From: Dipylidium caninum
Lineage: Eukaryota; Platyhelminthes; Cestoda; Cyclophyllidea; Dipylidiidae
Direction of reading: 5' to 3'
Assembly: GCA_017562135.1 (NCBI GenBank)
Contig: QEYB01000158.1
Span: 620,001-684,000 of the forward strand
DNA: 64,000 bases
Made by a program: the position numbers and the translations under genes. Every line of letters begins with the position of its first letter. Position 1 is the first letter of the stretch. Shown piece by piece: positions 36,801-47,137 of the stretch. The notes beneath the pieces were generated by a model. That model was not told where the DNA came from. It ran no database searches and worked only from the letters and a program-made list of their open reading frames with translations.

Positions 36801-37826
36801 AGCAAACGATGCGACAAACACACAGCCCTTTATTCGCTTGCCTTTCACGGTGATTTATTCATCCTCGCCGAGTCCTGATTACTTATTCGACTTAAGGTGT
36901 ATGTTTATGTGTGCAGTGTCGGATACCGACTCCGTATCGGCGTGCTTTTCGTCGACTTAGGAGGACATGGGGGGCACCCGGGTGTCGCACGGGAGAAGCG
37001 TGTTACTCTCGCGCCCTTCGCAAAGGCCACTTCCTCGTCTTCCGTCGCTCCCGCCTTTCCACCTTGCCTCATGCCGACCCCGAGTCGACCGACTGCTCCG
37101 CATTCGGGACAAGCTCGATGGATCGATTGCGTCCGGTTTGTGGGCCACCCGGTGAGGTCGATTTCACACGCGCCTATCCTCAGCAAATCGATTGGCGAGA
37201 AAAGAGGCATGCGTCATCGCACATGGACGCACTTCTGCCTATTGCTGCCAAAGACACACGCTTTGCTTTCGGTCAATTCCAACTTCACATATATCGTCGC
37301 AAGTAGCTGCAGTCACCTTTGGACGGGGGCAGTACCCCCCACCCGCTCTCTAAGTCCTCTTCGCCCTGTTATCCCCGGTTGATTCCATGAGCGATTCGCC
37401 CTAATTTACCTGATCACCCGGGAAGTTAATTGCTGAGCTCGTCGCTAGGGCGACTAGGGGTGAACGCCCAGACGGGGCTCAGGTGCTAGAGGCACTTTCT
37501 CCAAACACTGGCTCATATATCCACTAAACGCTTAACTTGACTTACAATCATCAAAATGGCGGATACCAGAACGCCAAATCATTGTTCTCCTTACGGTTTC
37601 ACGTTTATTTTGGTATGAAATCCAGTGTCTTCGTGCTAAAATTTACCCAGCGAACCGTCTACCCTGTCTGGATGACCGGGCTGAAAAGCGAGGCACGTAA
37701 CTGACGAGCCTCGCGGGGGCGCCTGTTCCAACAGATCGTCCTTTAAATTATACCTTTCAACAGCCACGCCTTTACTCCATCCGACATCTACCTTAGCGAT
37801 CAATTCTGCCTAAAGGGATACTCGAG
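33822..37826. other. Intergenic region between GST A2 and the inverted repeat
   Basis: About 4 kb, mostly AT-rich, with no recognisable gene. Short open frames (for example 35811–36059 and 36276–36599, +) show no family features. A 35-bp stretch at 36336–36370 matches sequence inside both inner repeat arms (about 42559–42593 and its mirror near 48.08 kb). The segment 37101–37241 belongs to a three-copy element described separately. Confidence 0.5.
37101..37241 (-). repeat. Three-copy post-GST element, copy 1
   Basis: Read on the minus strand, this matches 46210–46360 and 53810–53960. Shared landmarks, in order: GTGCGATGACGCATG, CAATCGATTT, GCGTGTGAA, a CGATCGAT-like stretch and CCCGAATGCGG. 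Each copy lies 0.8–1.5 kb downstream of a GST stop codon in the same orientation as that GST, so it seems to have been duplicated with the gene. Confidence 0.65.
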
Positions 37827-39974
37827 AGATGCGAACCACTTATACCCAAAATAATGATGTCGAACACTCCATCGTAAACGTTTATTTCCTCATCTAGTCT
37901 CCACGTCTGCAGTAGAAATCACCGAACCGGTCCCAAGACAGCCTCTTCCTCCTACTCCTCCTCGGCCACCTTGACACCTATCAAAGGTGGTGGTGGTGGT
38001 GGTGGTGGTGGAGGACTCAGCTTCCCACTCTGGCTGCCGTGTACTTCTCACCTCGACCAACTCATTCTTGCAGAAGAGGAGTGATCAAGTGCGAACTCCC
38101 AACTCCGTGATTATACAATAAGGTGGAGAGATAGACAGATCCCCACCACCAGCCGTTAACCACCAACCTCGCTACCGCAAACGAAGCAGAATCACATCCC
38201 GGCGAGGTCTCAGATGGCACCGGGCCTGTCCGCAGCCCGCGCGGCACGCTTAACGCAGTCCGCCACCCCACGAAACCGGCGATATCGGCCAACGATTGAG
38301 CAAGTTACTTCACTTCATTCAAATTCCCATCAAGTCTGACCTCAGGGGGGGAATTTCTACATTCCCTAATATTTTTGCTGACAAAGTTGTGAATATCTCA
38401 TACTCCGTTCCAATCACTTAGGAAACTTCACACCATTGTGCAACGTAGATTGTCGCAAAAGTTATCACTTTTTGTAGTACCCAGATCGCTCCACGATGCC
38501 TCATCATCCAAAGGCATAAAGAAACGCAGAACGCTGGAAAATCGAGTAAATTTAATGAACAGCGGAGAAGATGAATAGTGCTAGAGTAAATAGGCAGCAT
38601 ATCGAGTGTGACCCTCTCTCTGCTTCACAGCGCCACGCGTTTCATCGGAAGCATTGCCGCATCAGGCAGCCTACTTCTTTACCGTGGCCATGTACTTCTT
38701 CAACTGGGGCAGATCCTACACAATGAGAAAGCGGAATAGACAGGATAAAATCAGCACCATAGAATCACGCTACTTCATGCGTAAATTCACATTCCCCCAC
38801 AACTCACTTCGAAACGCGACAAGTAGGCCTGCAAATTGGGATAGTGCACGAGACACTCCGGCTCGCGCTCCACCAACTGGTGCAACAACTCGCCGAGGGT
38901 GAAGTCAGGGTAGTTGATCTAAACAGAGGAGTGGTAACGTGAATGTCCCCATTTTCTCAGAACATGTTAGGCATTTTACGGCAGTATTCCTGACAAACCG
39001 ACCCATCACTAATTGTAATTTTTATTCAAAAAAAAAACAACCAAAAAACCTATACAATCCGGTACTGCGGACTCTGACAGGAATGAAGAACACAAGGGTT
39101 GGCAGATGATTATACAAAACTCGCCTTGTAGCCAAAAAGCCATTGTTTACCAGTCAAGTACTCCTCAAAACTCTTCAACTTGTCAAACATCCGCTCCTTA
39201 TAAATTTTTTTTGTCACTTCCTAAAGCAAATAAGAGAGAGAAGAGATATGATTATAACAACTTACTGGAGTCGGATAGTAATAAATGTGGGAAAAGTAAA
39301 TGCGACAGTCAATAGCCTCGCTTTGCATCATATGGAGTTTAGCTTGTTGTGTAGGGCACTCGGGAACTATGTTACAAAAAACATTTAATCCCTCCACGGA
39401 TGATCTATGGAAATCCAGTCAATTCAGAACTTCGCAAATGGACTCACGCATCCCATTCTCCTCTGCAATGTATTCCATAATTGCACTCGACTGAGTCAAT
39501 TTCACGTCGCCGTCTATGTAGTATGGCAACTAATGGGGGCTTCGTTTAGCTACGCTAATAAAAGCGCAACCTACGTTGGGGAATTCTAGACCCAGCAAAT
39601 GTTTTTCCGCCAGCCACTCACTGCGGTCAAAATCCGGCGCTGTAACAGAAGATCGACAATGTTCATTCACTTACCGGGGCCTAAATTATACCGTTTGTCA
39701 TCAAATTCAATTCCGAGGTAGTGCATCAGAAGACGGCATTGTTCACCGACCTAAAACATAAGGCAACATATAAGCAGTACGTGGTAGGGCACGAATAATG
39801 ATGACTTCAAACGTGTTAACCTTTATGAAAATAAGACGAACGACACAATTCAACTTTAAATAATGAAAAAAAAGCAGTGTTAGTAAAGAAACGTCCCCGC
39901 AAAAGCGCATCACACAATGACAAATACGTTTGACTAACCCCTCGCACGTTCCAATAGGCCAGAGTTGGAGCCAT
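37827..39974. repeat. Outer left arm of the large inverted repeat (pairs with 51460–53524)
   Basis: The reverse complement matches 51460–53524, ending outward at GATGCGAACCACTTATACCC. The arm carries GST B and its 3' flank. A 231-bp stretch at 38062–38292 encodes exactly the same frame as 53062–53292. The arm also has a GGT run at about 37986–38010, mirrored as CCA units near 53342–53363. Similarity is patchy: near identity in some blocks, strong divergence over exon 1, exons 5 and 6 and the first half of exon 7 of the GST. Confidence 0.9.
38671..39974 (-). CDS. Mu-class glutathione S-transferase, short C-terminus (copy B)
   Basis: Eight exons: 39974–39939, 39750–39675, 39639–39575, 39529–39448, 39366–39266, 39220–39125, 38918–38808 and 38715–38671. 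They encode 203 aa with no frame break. It starts [12 protein letters not shown] (Tyr7 present), then [35 protein letters not shown] and [20 protein letters not shown], a complete glutathione site. Exon 7 gives [12 protein letters not shown] and AYLSRFE. The last exon stops after YMATVKK, about 16 residues before the usual end; a recognisable remnant of the lost tail follows the stop. Intron 6 starts with GC instead of GT (AAG/GCGAGT), as in copy D. Introns 2 and 3 are 35 and 45 nt. It sits in the left arm, facing away from the repeat centre. Confidence 0.88.
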
Positions 39975-40497
39975 AAGGAAAGTTGAAAAGAGACGAACAG
40001 TGAGAAAGTGCAACGAGACGAAGCGGTATTTACGGCAACAAAGTTCGACCTTGCGAGTTAACAATTTATGTGGATAACCATGCAATAAAACAATTGCAGG
40101 AAGATTGGTGAATAGCCGAATGGCTCAAATTGCAAATCAAAGTAAGATGAGGTTATTAATAAAGTTCTTTCGCTTAAAGTTTAAATGTGCTACTGGAAAA
40201 TTGAGTGGGGAGAAAAAAGAAGGACGACGCTTGCTTAAAAGCTGCAACACTACGTGATTTAAAGTATAATTCGAAACTCTCACGAGCATAGATTAAAGTA
40301 CATGAAGATGAATTGCGTCAACACTATTAAGGTACCCAGGAACTGAAATAATTTTTATACGTTTTTATGAATCAAGGAAAATCTTTACAAAATGTGAGCA
40401 GGAGTTGAGAGATAACTGATGCTACCTACCAAGTACAACGCTAAAAGGAGAAAGCACCGTGCCTCGTCACCTTCATCTCAATCAATGTCTGCCACTA
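39975..40497. other. Left-arm-only segment upstream of GST B
   Basis: This 523-bp AT-rich segment separates the outer and inner repeat arms and has no counterpart at the mirror position, where an unrelated segment of about 1.3 kb (50164–51459) sits. It must hold the GST B promoter (read on the minus strand). No gene is seen. Confidence 0.6.
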
Positions 40498-43400
40498 CCG
40501 CGTGGAGATTCCGTGCGCACGCCGCAAGGCAACAGGGACGAGAGAGTCAGGAGAGCCAAAGGGCCTCGCGTGAAGGAGCATGCCTGGCCGGAGATTGCAT
40601 AAGTGAGGGAAAGCTGACCCCTCTTTCTACTCTCTAAGTCACACTTCAGCACTGATAGTGAAGAAATCCTGAGCGTACTAAGCGCAACATGTAAACTTGC
40701 AGTAGTTGAAGCCGACTTGAGCGGATCGACAGTTCACGGGTTGAGCCTGCCGATCAACACTTGTTATTTGATTCACGTCGCTCCCAAACACGGACTTAGC
40801 TCAATCACAGAGCGCTTCTGCGACTCGTGCGAAGGAGGAAATAAGTCTTGCCCACAGCTGGGCGGCCACACGACACACTGCGTCCGAGGGCGCCCAATTG
40901 CGTCCCCCCACCCCGACTGACTTACTCGCCACATCGCCTGCAATGAGGCTCTGACCCACGGCTTCGGCTTCTCGGTCAGCCACCATTGAGACGGCACTCA
41001 GCGGTCTTAATTTCTGCCGCGGAGCGCAGCCGCGGAGCTTTCATAGCAGGTTGCCATTTCGTCAGAAATTAAACCACAACCACATTCCCCACCACCGACC
41101 AATGAGTGATTGCTTCAGACACGAAGACGGAGAAGAGAGACGGACGTGGTGGTTGTCCACAAGAGTAGGCAATGTTGGGGGGAACCTCCTCGGACAGCGC
41201 CGGCGACCATGTTTCTCAGCGTGTTCGCCCCATTTCAGCAATGACAAGGGACGATGCACTTGCTGCAACTGCTGCCACCCACGAGTCTCGCCCAACGCCC
41301 CAAACTCCTCCCACAATGCGTGGCCTTCCCACGAAAGGGAGGCCACCCACTAGACTTTGACGGCTCTCAGCACCTCTTCTGCCTGCTGCTGCCGCCTCCT
41401 ACGTCACTCCTCAGCAACAACGTGGCCACGAAGGCGTTCAACAATCTCGCCCGCCACCGCATGGGAGCTATGCGGTCCTGTTATGTTACACCCCCTCCGA
41501 GTGCCTCTTCGCTCCCGTCCCGTCCCGTCCCGTCCCCTCCCCTCCCCTCCCCTCCTACCCCCACGACGACACTCGAGGCTCGCTCGCTCGCTGACTCCCG
41601 AGCACCGCGCCGGCGTGGCATTTAGCTCACTTGGACTGGTGAGGCGGATCCGCTGGCTGCTTTGACGAATGGAGAAGACAATGCACCGGGTGGGTGCACC
41701 GGGTGGGTGCCACTGATGTTTACGTTGGTGAAGTGCGCCCCACACGCGTGACAAGACGCTCCGCCTGTCAAGCCTGTCAGGCCTGTCCGGTCTGTGGCAC
41801 ACCCGCACGGGCATTAATCGCACCAAGGCACGAGAGGCCCTCGCGTCCGACCGCGGGCGGCGGTGTGTGTCTCTGCCCCTCGTCGCTTCATCGCCCACCG
41901 GAAGTGAAGTCGGTGCCCAGTCGGCGGTCTGCACTGCGCCACCAGCACAGCGCTCGCGCGTCAGACGAAGAGTGCCTTCAACCTCGCATTCACTCGGCAG
42001 ATTCGAAAATACATGGCGTCTGTAACGACGTGCCGCCGTCCAGGTGCCTTCTGCACCACCAGTGGCCGTCGCCCTGCCTGACACTCGAGTCGCGACGCAG
42101 CCGCATGTCGGCTGAACCGGTCACCGCCTCCCATGCGGAGAGGCGCGACGCATTCGGCTGACAGCGGGCTGCTGCCCCGTTTCCGGTGAGGGTGAGAAGA
42201 CGCCACGTCACACGTCTCGCTGCGCCACCACAAGCGTCTGTCGCACTGCCTGGTGGTGGGGAGCAGAAGGACCTCTCCGCAAATGCCTCCGTCACAAGAC
42301 GACATGAGAAAAGCATTGCAAAGTGGATTGGGACGAGAAAGAAAAGGTACAGCAGGCGGCACTGAGTGTGTTTGTGTGTGTTTGCGTGTGGGTGTCGCGT
42401 GTGTGTGTGTGTGTCTGCAGAGTCAGCTCAGGGGATTGCGTTGGGGCAGCAGGCGGGCGAGGGCGAGGGCGAGGTCGGTGGTGGTGGCGGTGGCGGTGGC
42501 GGTGGCGTCAAACGGCACGGAGGAGGAGGATGACGAAGATGACGCAGAAGCAGCATCGCAGTGCGAGGTGGAGCAGGACGAGGTGGGGCGCGGCTGAAAA
42601 CAAGACACCGCCTGTTGGAGGCCTCTAGACAGGACAGGTGAAAGGGGCGGCAGAGTCAGGGGAGAGCGGGAGGGAGGCAGGGAGGGAGGGAGGGAGGCAG
42701 GGAGGGAGGCAGGGAGGCAGCGTGGAACACGGAATGATGGGACAATCAAGTGCAGAATGTCACTCACACGAGACCATCTCAATCGCCACGTCGCCACGAC
42801 CCATGAAGTCGCAGGTGTAGTCTTTCCACTCCGCAAGCATCCCATGCGCCGTCCTCGTGGGGTGCAAAACACTGGCACAGGATGCTGCCCGTTGTGGCCA
42901 TCGCCAACGCCGCTGCCTCGCGAATCATCATCCAGTGGGCGGCGAGGCGAGCGGGAACGTGGAGGGGCGGCGGTTGGACGTGTGGGTGGATGCGTCGGTC
43001 CCGTTGCTTTGTTTTGGCGAGACGAGACGACGAGGCGTGGGATGTGTGCGTGGTGGTGTGGCACGTGACCCCCGTGGTGCCACGCTTCAAACCTCCACGC
43101 CTTCAATTCCAGCTGACGGAGACTCCGACCAGCGAGGGTCTCCCCCGCCCCCGCACCTCTCTCGCCTTGCGAATGCTGCCCATTTCGTGGTTCCCCACAC
43201 TTCACATCGCCTCATCATCATCCCACGCCCTGTTTGCTTTCGCTAGCCGAGTCTTTCACCTACGTGTGCGGATGCTCTCCAATTCTCCACCGACTCGTCA
43301 CCGTCACACCTCCTCTTCCCCCTACGGGCAAAACTCTCAACGTGTGACTGGCTCGGACAGCTAGCACTCCTCCCTTTCTCCACCCGACTTTCGAGCTGTC

Positions 43401-43542
43401 GCGTCTGTGTGCTGATCCGTTTGCACAGACCGCCACACCACGTGGTGTTGGCGGTTTCAACGTCGCTTTTCCCTCTCGACTGACGCGTGCTGACAAAATA
43501 CCCACGGGGCGACACCCTTCGTGCAAACTCCGCTCCTCTTGA
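40498..43542. repeat. Inner left arm of the inverted repeat (pairs with 47138–50163)
   Basis: About 3.0 kb, GC-rich, almost identical to the reverse complement of 47138–50163; only scattered substitutions and one- to few-base indels are seen (for example a run of four G near 43507 versus three in the mirror). It contains a C-rich array of CCCGT and CCCCT units (41515–41555), a GT-rich tract (about 42366–42420) and GGGA/GGCA units (about 42666–42720). I recognise no protein; the open frames of 100–260 codons appear on both strands and look compositional. Confidence 0.92.
41515..41555 (+). repeat. CCCGT/CCCCT array (G-quadruplex-capable on the other strand), left copy
   Basis: Roughly four CCCGT units followed by four CCCCT units. 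The minus strand therefore has eight closely spaced runs of at least three G, enough for G-quadruplex or triplex folding. It is mirrored at 49106–49147. Confidence 0.85.
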
Positions 43543-43975
43543 ATTATTGAAATTGAAAGCGCATTTTCCACCATGGATTTTTACTTATTCGTACTGTTCT
43601 TGTGGAGTTATCGCGCCTTGCGATATTATCGCTTTGCTTACACACGGTAACCCGTATTTTATTCCGGTCATGGAGTGATTTTTAAATTAAGCGTCGACTG
43701 TTACTTCCTCTGGGTAGCAGTCCTGTACTATGGCGATTTTAACATCGCGCATTTCACCATCGTAAATCCTTTTTTGACAAACTTAAATTAGGCCTGTTAA
43801 ATAATAAGTGCCAAGATGAAACTCTATTTTTTTCCACCAAGGTATCAGGTCCTAAATTGCAACAATGGTCTTCTTCTAATAAATTAAATCCATTCCCAAG
43901 GCCGTCCACCTCTTATTTATTTCCTAACGTTGATGTCTATTTTGCTCGGAATTTGCACCAGTGCTGCGATTTGTG

Positions 43976-45350
43976 ATGGCTCCGGTTTTCGGTTATTGGG
44001 ATATAAGAGGGGTGAGTTAGTATACCGGTCGCTACTAGTAAAATTCGGACTATTTGAGTCCCTGTTGGGCTAAGATACGTCTCTATAACTAACTTCTTGA
44101 CGTGTATCATCGATTATCAACTCCGAGTTCTAAAAATTATTTTTCGGCTCGTTCATTTGGTCATAGCTAGCTGAACAATGCCGTCTCCTGTTGCACTACG
44201 TCGGCATTGAATTCGAAGACAAACGCTACAACTTCGGTCCTGGTGAGCTCACAATTGGCATGTGACTAGTCCGCGTTCAGCCCCGCACTTCAGCTCTAAC
44301 GAGTGGCTTTCAGATAAGATATCATTGGGCCTCGATTTCCCCAATGTATGTTGTGCTTTTTGACGTGTGAATAAGCAAAACACTTGATAGTTGCCGTACT
44401 ACATTGATGGCGATGTTAAATTGACCCAGTCGAGTGCGATTCTCGAGTATATTGCGGAAAAACATGGAATGGGTAGGTTGCTTGTTGTATGATTGCTCTC
44501 TGCTGTTGGCTGTAATTTTTCATTGAGTTAAGTCAAAATTGTTTTTTGCCCTCACAGTTCCGAATTGCCCTAAACAATGTGCTGTACTTCATATGCTTCA
44601 AAATGAGGTCTACGACATACGCGTTTTATATGGATCTACTTGTTATAGCCCTGAGTTCGTGAGTGTCTTCTTATGCCAAATCGTTACCTCGAATTGAGTT
44701 TTGGCTGTAACTAGCATTACTTTGTGGGTGTGCATATGCTTCAGGAAAAGTTGAGGGCTGGCTTCTTGGAGAAACTGTCTGAGAAGCTGCAGTACTTTGA
44801 GGCGTATGTGGGTGAGAAGAAGTGGCTCACTGGTGACAAGGTGAGTTTTGTCTGCGATTGCACTGACTATTTGTGTGGATGATATTCGTTGTTCATGAGT
44901 CAAGATTAGAAACGGGGAAGGCTTGTTGAAACAGATGGTGAAGCGAATTCAGTGTTGGGAGTGTTGGCGAGGGTAATTTAAGAAAGAGAATGTTAGTCCT
45001 TTCGGTTGATGATGATGACATTGTACCTTATTCTTCTTTTCAGATTAATTTCCCCGACTTCGCTTTGTGTGAGTTGTTGAGCCAGTTGGTGAAGTTTGAG
45101 CCGACGTGTTTGGAGAAGTGTCCCAAGTTGCGGGCCTATCTCTCCCGCTTCGAGGTAGGTGGTGAAGGAGGGAGGAGGGGGGGGGGATTTCCTGGGATTT
45201 CGTAGCACCTAATGGTGTAATATTTTTATGTCCTCTATTTGCTCTTTCACTGTATAGGATCTGCCCTCGTTGAGTGAGTACATGAGTTCGAAGGAGTTCA
45301 AGACGAAAGCATGTATGTCGCCAATTGCTGTATGGCGCGGCGACAATTGA
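43976..45350 (+). CDS. Mu-class glutathione S-transferase, intact (copy C)
   Basis: Eight exons: 43976–44011, 44167–44242, 44281–44345, 44391–44472, 44558–44658, 44745–44840, 45044–45154 and 45258–45350. They total 660 bp, giving 219 aa plus stop with no break. It reads [12 protein letters not shown] (Tyr7), [26 protein letters not shown] and [20 protein letters not shown], so the cis-proline and Gln-Ser of the glutathione site are all present. The helical domain has [23 protein letters not shown] and AYLSRFE, and the end is VWRGDN, typical of cestode 26-kDa mu GSTs. All introns are GT–AG; introns 2 and 3 are 38 and 45 nt. It lies in the spacer between the two inner repeat arms and is the best candidate for a fully functional enzyme. 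Confidence 0.93.
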
Positions 45351-47137
45351 CCGAATTACGAAAATCAAGTATTCTGGTTCCGTTTGTTTTATGCGTGGGT
45401 CCCCTTTATTCTTGCTTTCTTATAAATGACAAGTAGCAAATTTTTCCCGTCCACTTAAAGCTTTCGTATGTTGAATTTTTGAAATGCTGGCGTGGTAGGA
45501 TCCTCCCTCGTCGATTTAAATCCTGGATCTGGTTGCATACGTGAATTCTTACCGACCATGTAAGTATCGACAGACGCTAATAACGTACATAGGCTATACC
45601 ACCTGCAGATCACCCGTACGTTTGCTTACACTTCTACGAAAGCGAGTTGATCAAGTAGCAGTTTGCATTCCCTGACAAGTTCACGATGGCGAGAATGGGA
45701 AGCAAGATCATCAACGATCTCCTTTGGTCAGGAAGGGATTCCTCACAGGGTGAAATAAGGAGGCTTTCTCCGATTCGCCGTGATTGTTTTCAATCGCGAA
45801 CCTGAGGACTAGACAGTTGGATATTGGTTGTCATGATTGCGGGAACAAGTGCTTCGCAACATTTCTATGTCTCTTTTGGGTTGAAAAGATCAAAAATGAT
45901 AGTGTAGGATGTAATGGTGTGGGGATTGTCGAGTGAGAGCGCGTGTATTGGGTGTGGCTACCAAATGAGCTGGACAGTTATTGGCAAATCACAACGTTAA
46001 TGATCAGATAAGGTGGAAATGAGGCTTTTTTCCGTCTCCACACACTGTTAAACAGGCCCTCAGACAATGTCGGTGATGACGGTTATTTGCATTAACGACC
46101 GCTGTGAAATACGCGTGAGTTTATTTTACGTGGAGGAAAAGGTGATTCGGTTAGGTGAACAACAATGACGGAGGTGGTGGTGGTGACGTGACAGAAGGGA
46201 TGTGGTTGGGCAACACGCGGAAGTGCGTCCACGTTCGATGACGCATGCCTTAATTGTGGCAATCGATTTACCGGTCCGGCGCGTGTGAATGGACCGCACC
46301 GGGTGGTCTGCATTCCGGACACGATCGATGACTTGAGCGCGTCCCGAATGCGGGGCAGTCCGGCAGTCCCGAGCGGGGGGGCGGGGGGAATTGGCGGGTG
46401 GGGGACGCGGACACCCGCGATCCACATGCGGTGCGAGAAGCCCGATTTTGTGGATCAAATTTTCCTTGGCAAAGTTTTATGTGCCTCCCGGGTGCGCCTG
46501 CCATGTCCTCCCAGACGAACGAAAGCAAAATGAGTGCAGTCAGTCTGCTACGCACACACAAAAAACATCAGTGGCTAATTAAGTAATCGAAAATTCTGGG
46601 CGGAGGGATAAACCACAGCGGAACGCAAATGAGGCGTTAAGGAATAAAGGGCAGTTTGAGCGCTAACTCGCAAACTCAGTGTTTTATTTAAGCATTCGCT
46701 CCTTCTAGTCGTCCGAATCCACTCATGCGGTCTTAGCACATCAGAACGCCTGCAGAGTATTTTCAAAAGAAAAAAATAATAGGAGACAGGGTAAGCAGCT
46801 AAATTTTCTAGCGGGTTGAAAAACACTTTAACAGCTTTCCCGCTTCGGTGAAAAACCGCGAGATAGACAAAGAGTGCGCTTTGCTGTCAACAGCACGGTA
46901 AAGGTGCCGGTGAAACCGACTCTACAAAATGGCGACTTAGTCGGTGAGCACGGAGTAGTAGACACTCGCCCGTAGGGTGAAGAGTGGGCGGAAGGAAGAA
47001 GCTAAATACACAAGCTACACTTGCGTAAAAAGCGCTTACACCTAAACCATATACAGCACGAGATGGGGAGGAGGGGGAGGAGATATTAGGTGCTGAAAAC
47101 ACAGGAAAAGGGAAATTTTCGAGATTCGAAAACGAGC
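45351..47137. other. Spacer downstream of GST C
   Basis: No clear gene. It contains the second copy of the post-GST element (46210–46360) and an AT-rich remainder up to the right inner arm. I see no AATAAA close to the GST C stop; a variant signal must be used. Confidence 0.5.
46210..46360 (+). repeat. Three-copy post-GST element, copy 2
   Basis: Homologous to 37101–37241 (minus strand) and 53810–53960, sharing GATGACGCATG, CAATCGATTTACC and a GCGTCCCGAATGCGG-like end. It lies 0.9 kb downstream of GST C in the same orientation. Confidence 0.65.

Noticed and set aside
36897..37382. 161-codon + strand frame
   Set aside because: It overlaps the three-copy post-GST element in the opposite orientation, and the frame is not kept in the other two copies.
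38062..38292. 76-codon frame, identical at 53062–53292
   Set aside because: Perfect conservation is explained by the recently homogenised repeat arms; it lies in GST 3' flank and has no features of a real gene.
41404..43205. Long open frames (up to 260 codons) in the inner arms, repeated at 47.4–49.3 kb
   Set aside because: They are identical only because the arms are inverted copies. Several run on both strands through microsatellites, and no family signature is seen.
45608..45757. Frame reading DHPYVCLHFYESELIK, stop, then PDKFTMARMGSKIINDLLW downstream of GST C
   Set aside because: It looks faintly protein-like, but is only about 50 codons with an internal TAG and no family I recognise; it could be a decayed exon or chance.
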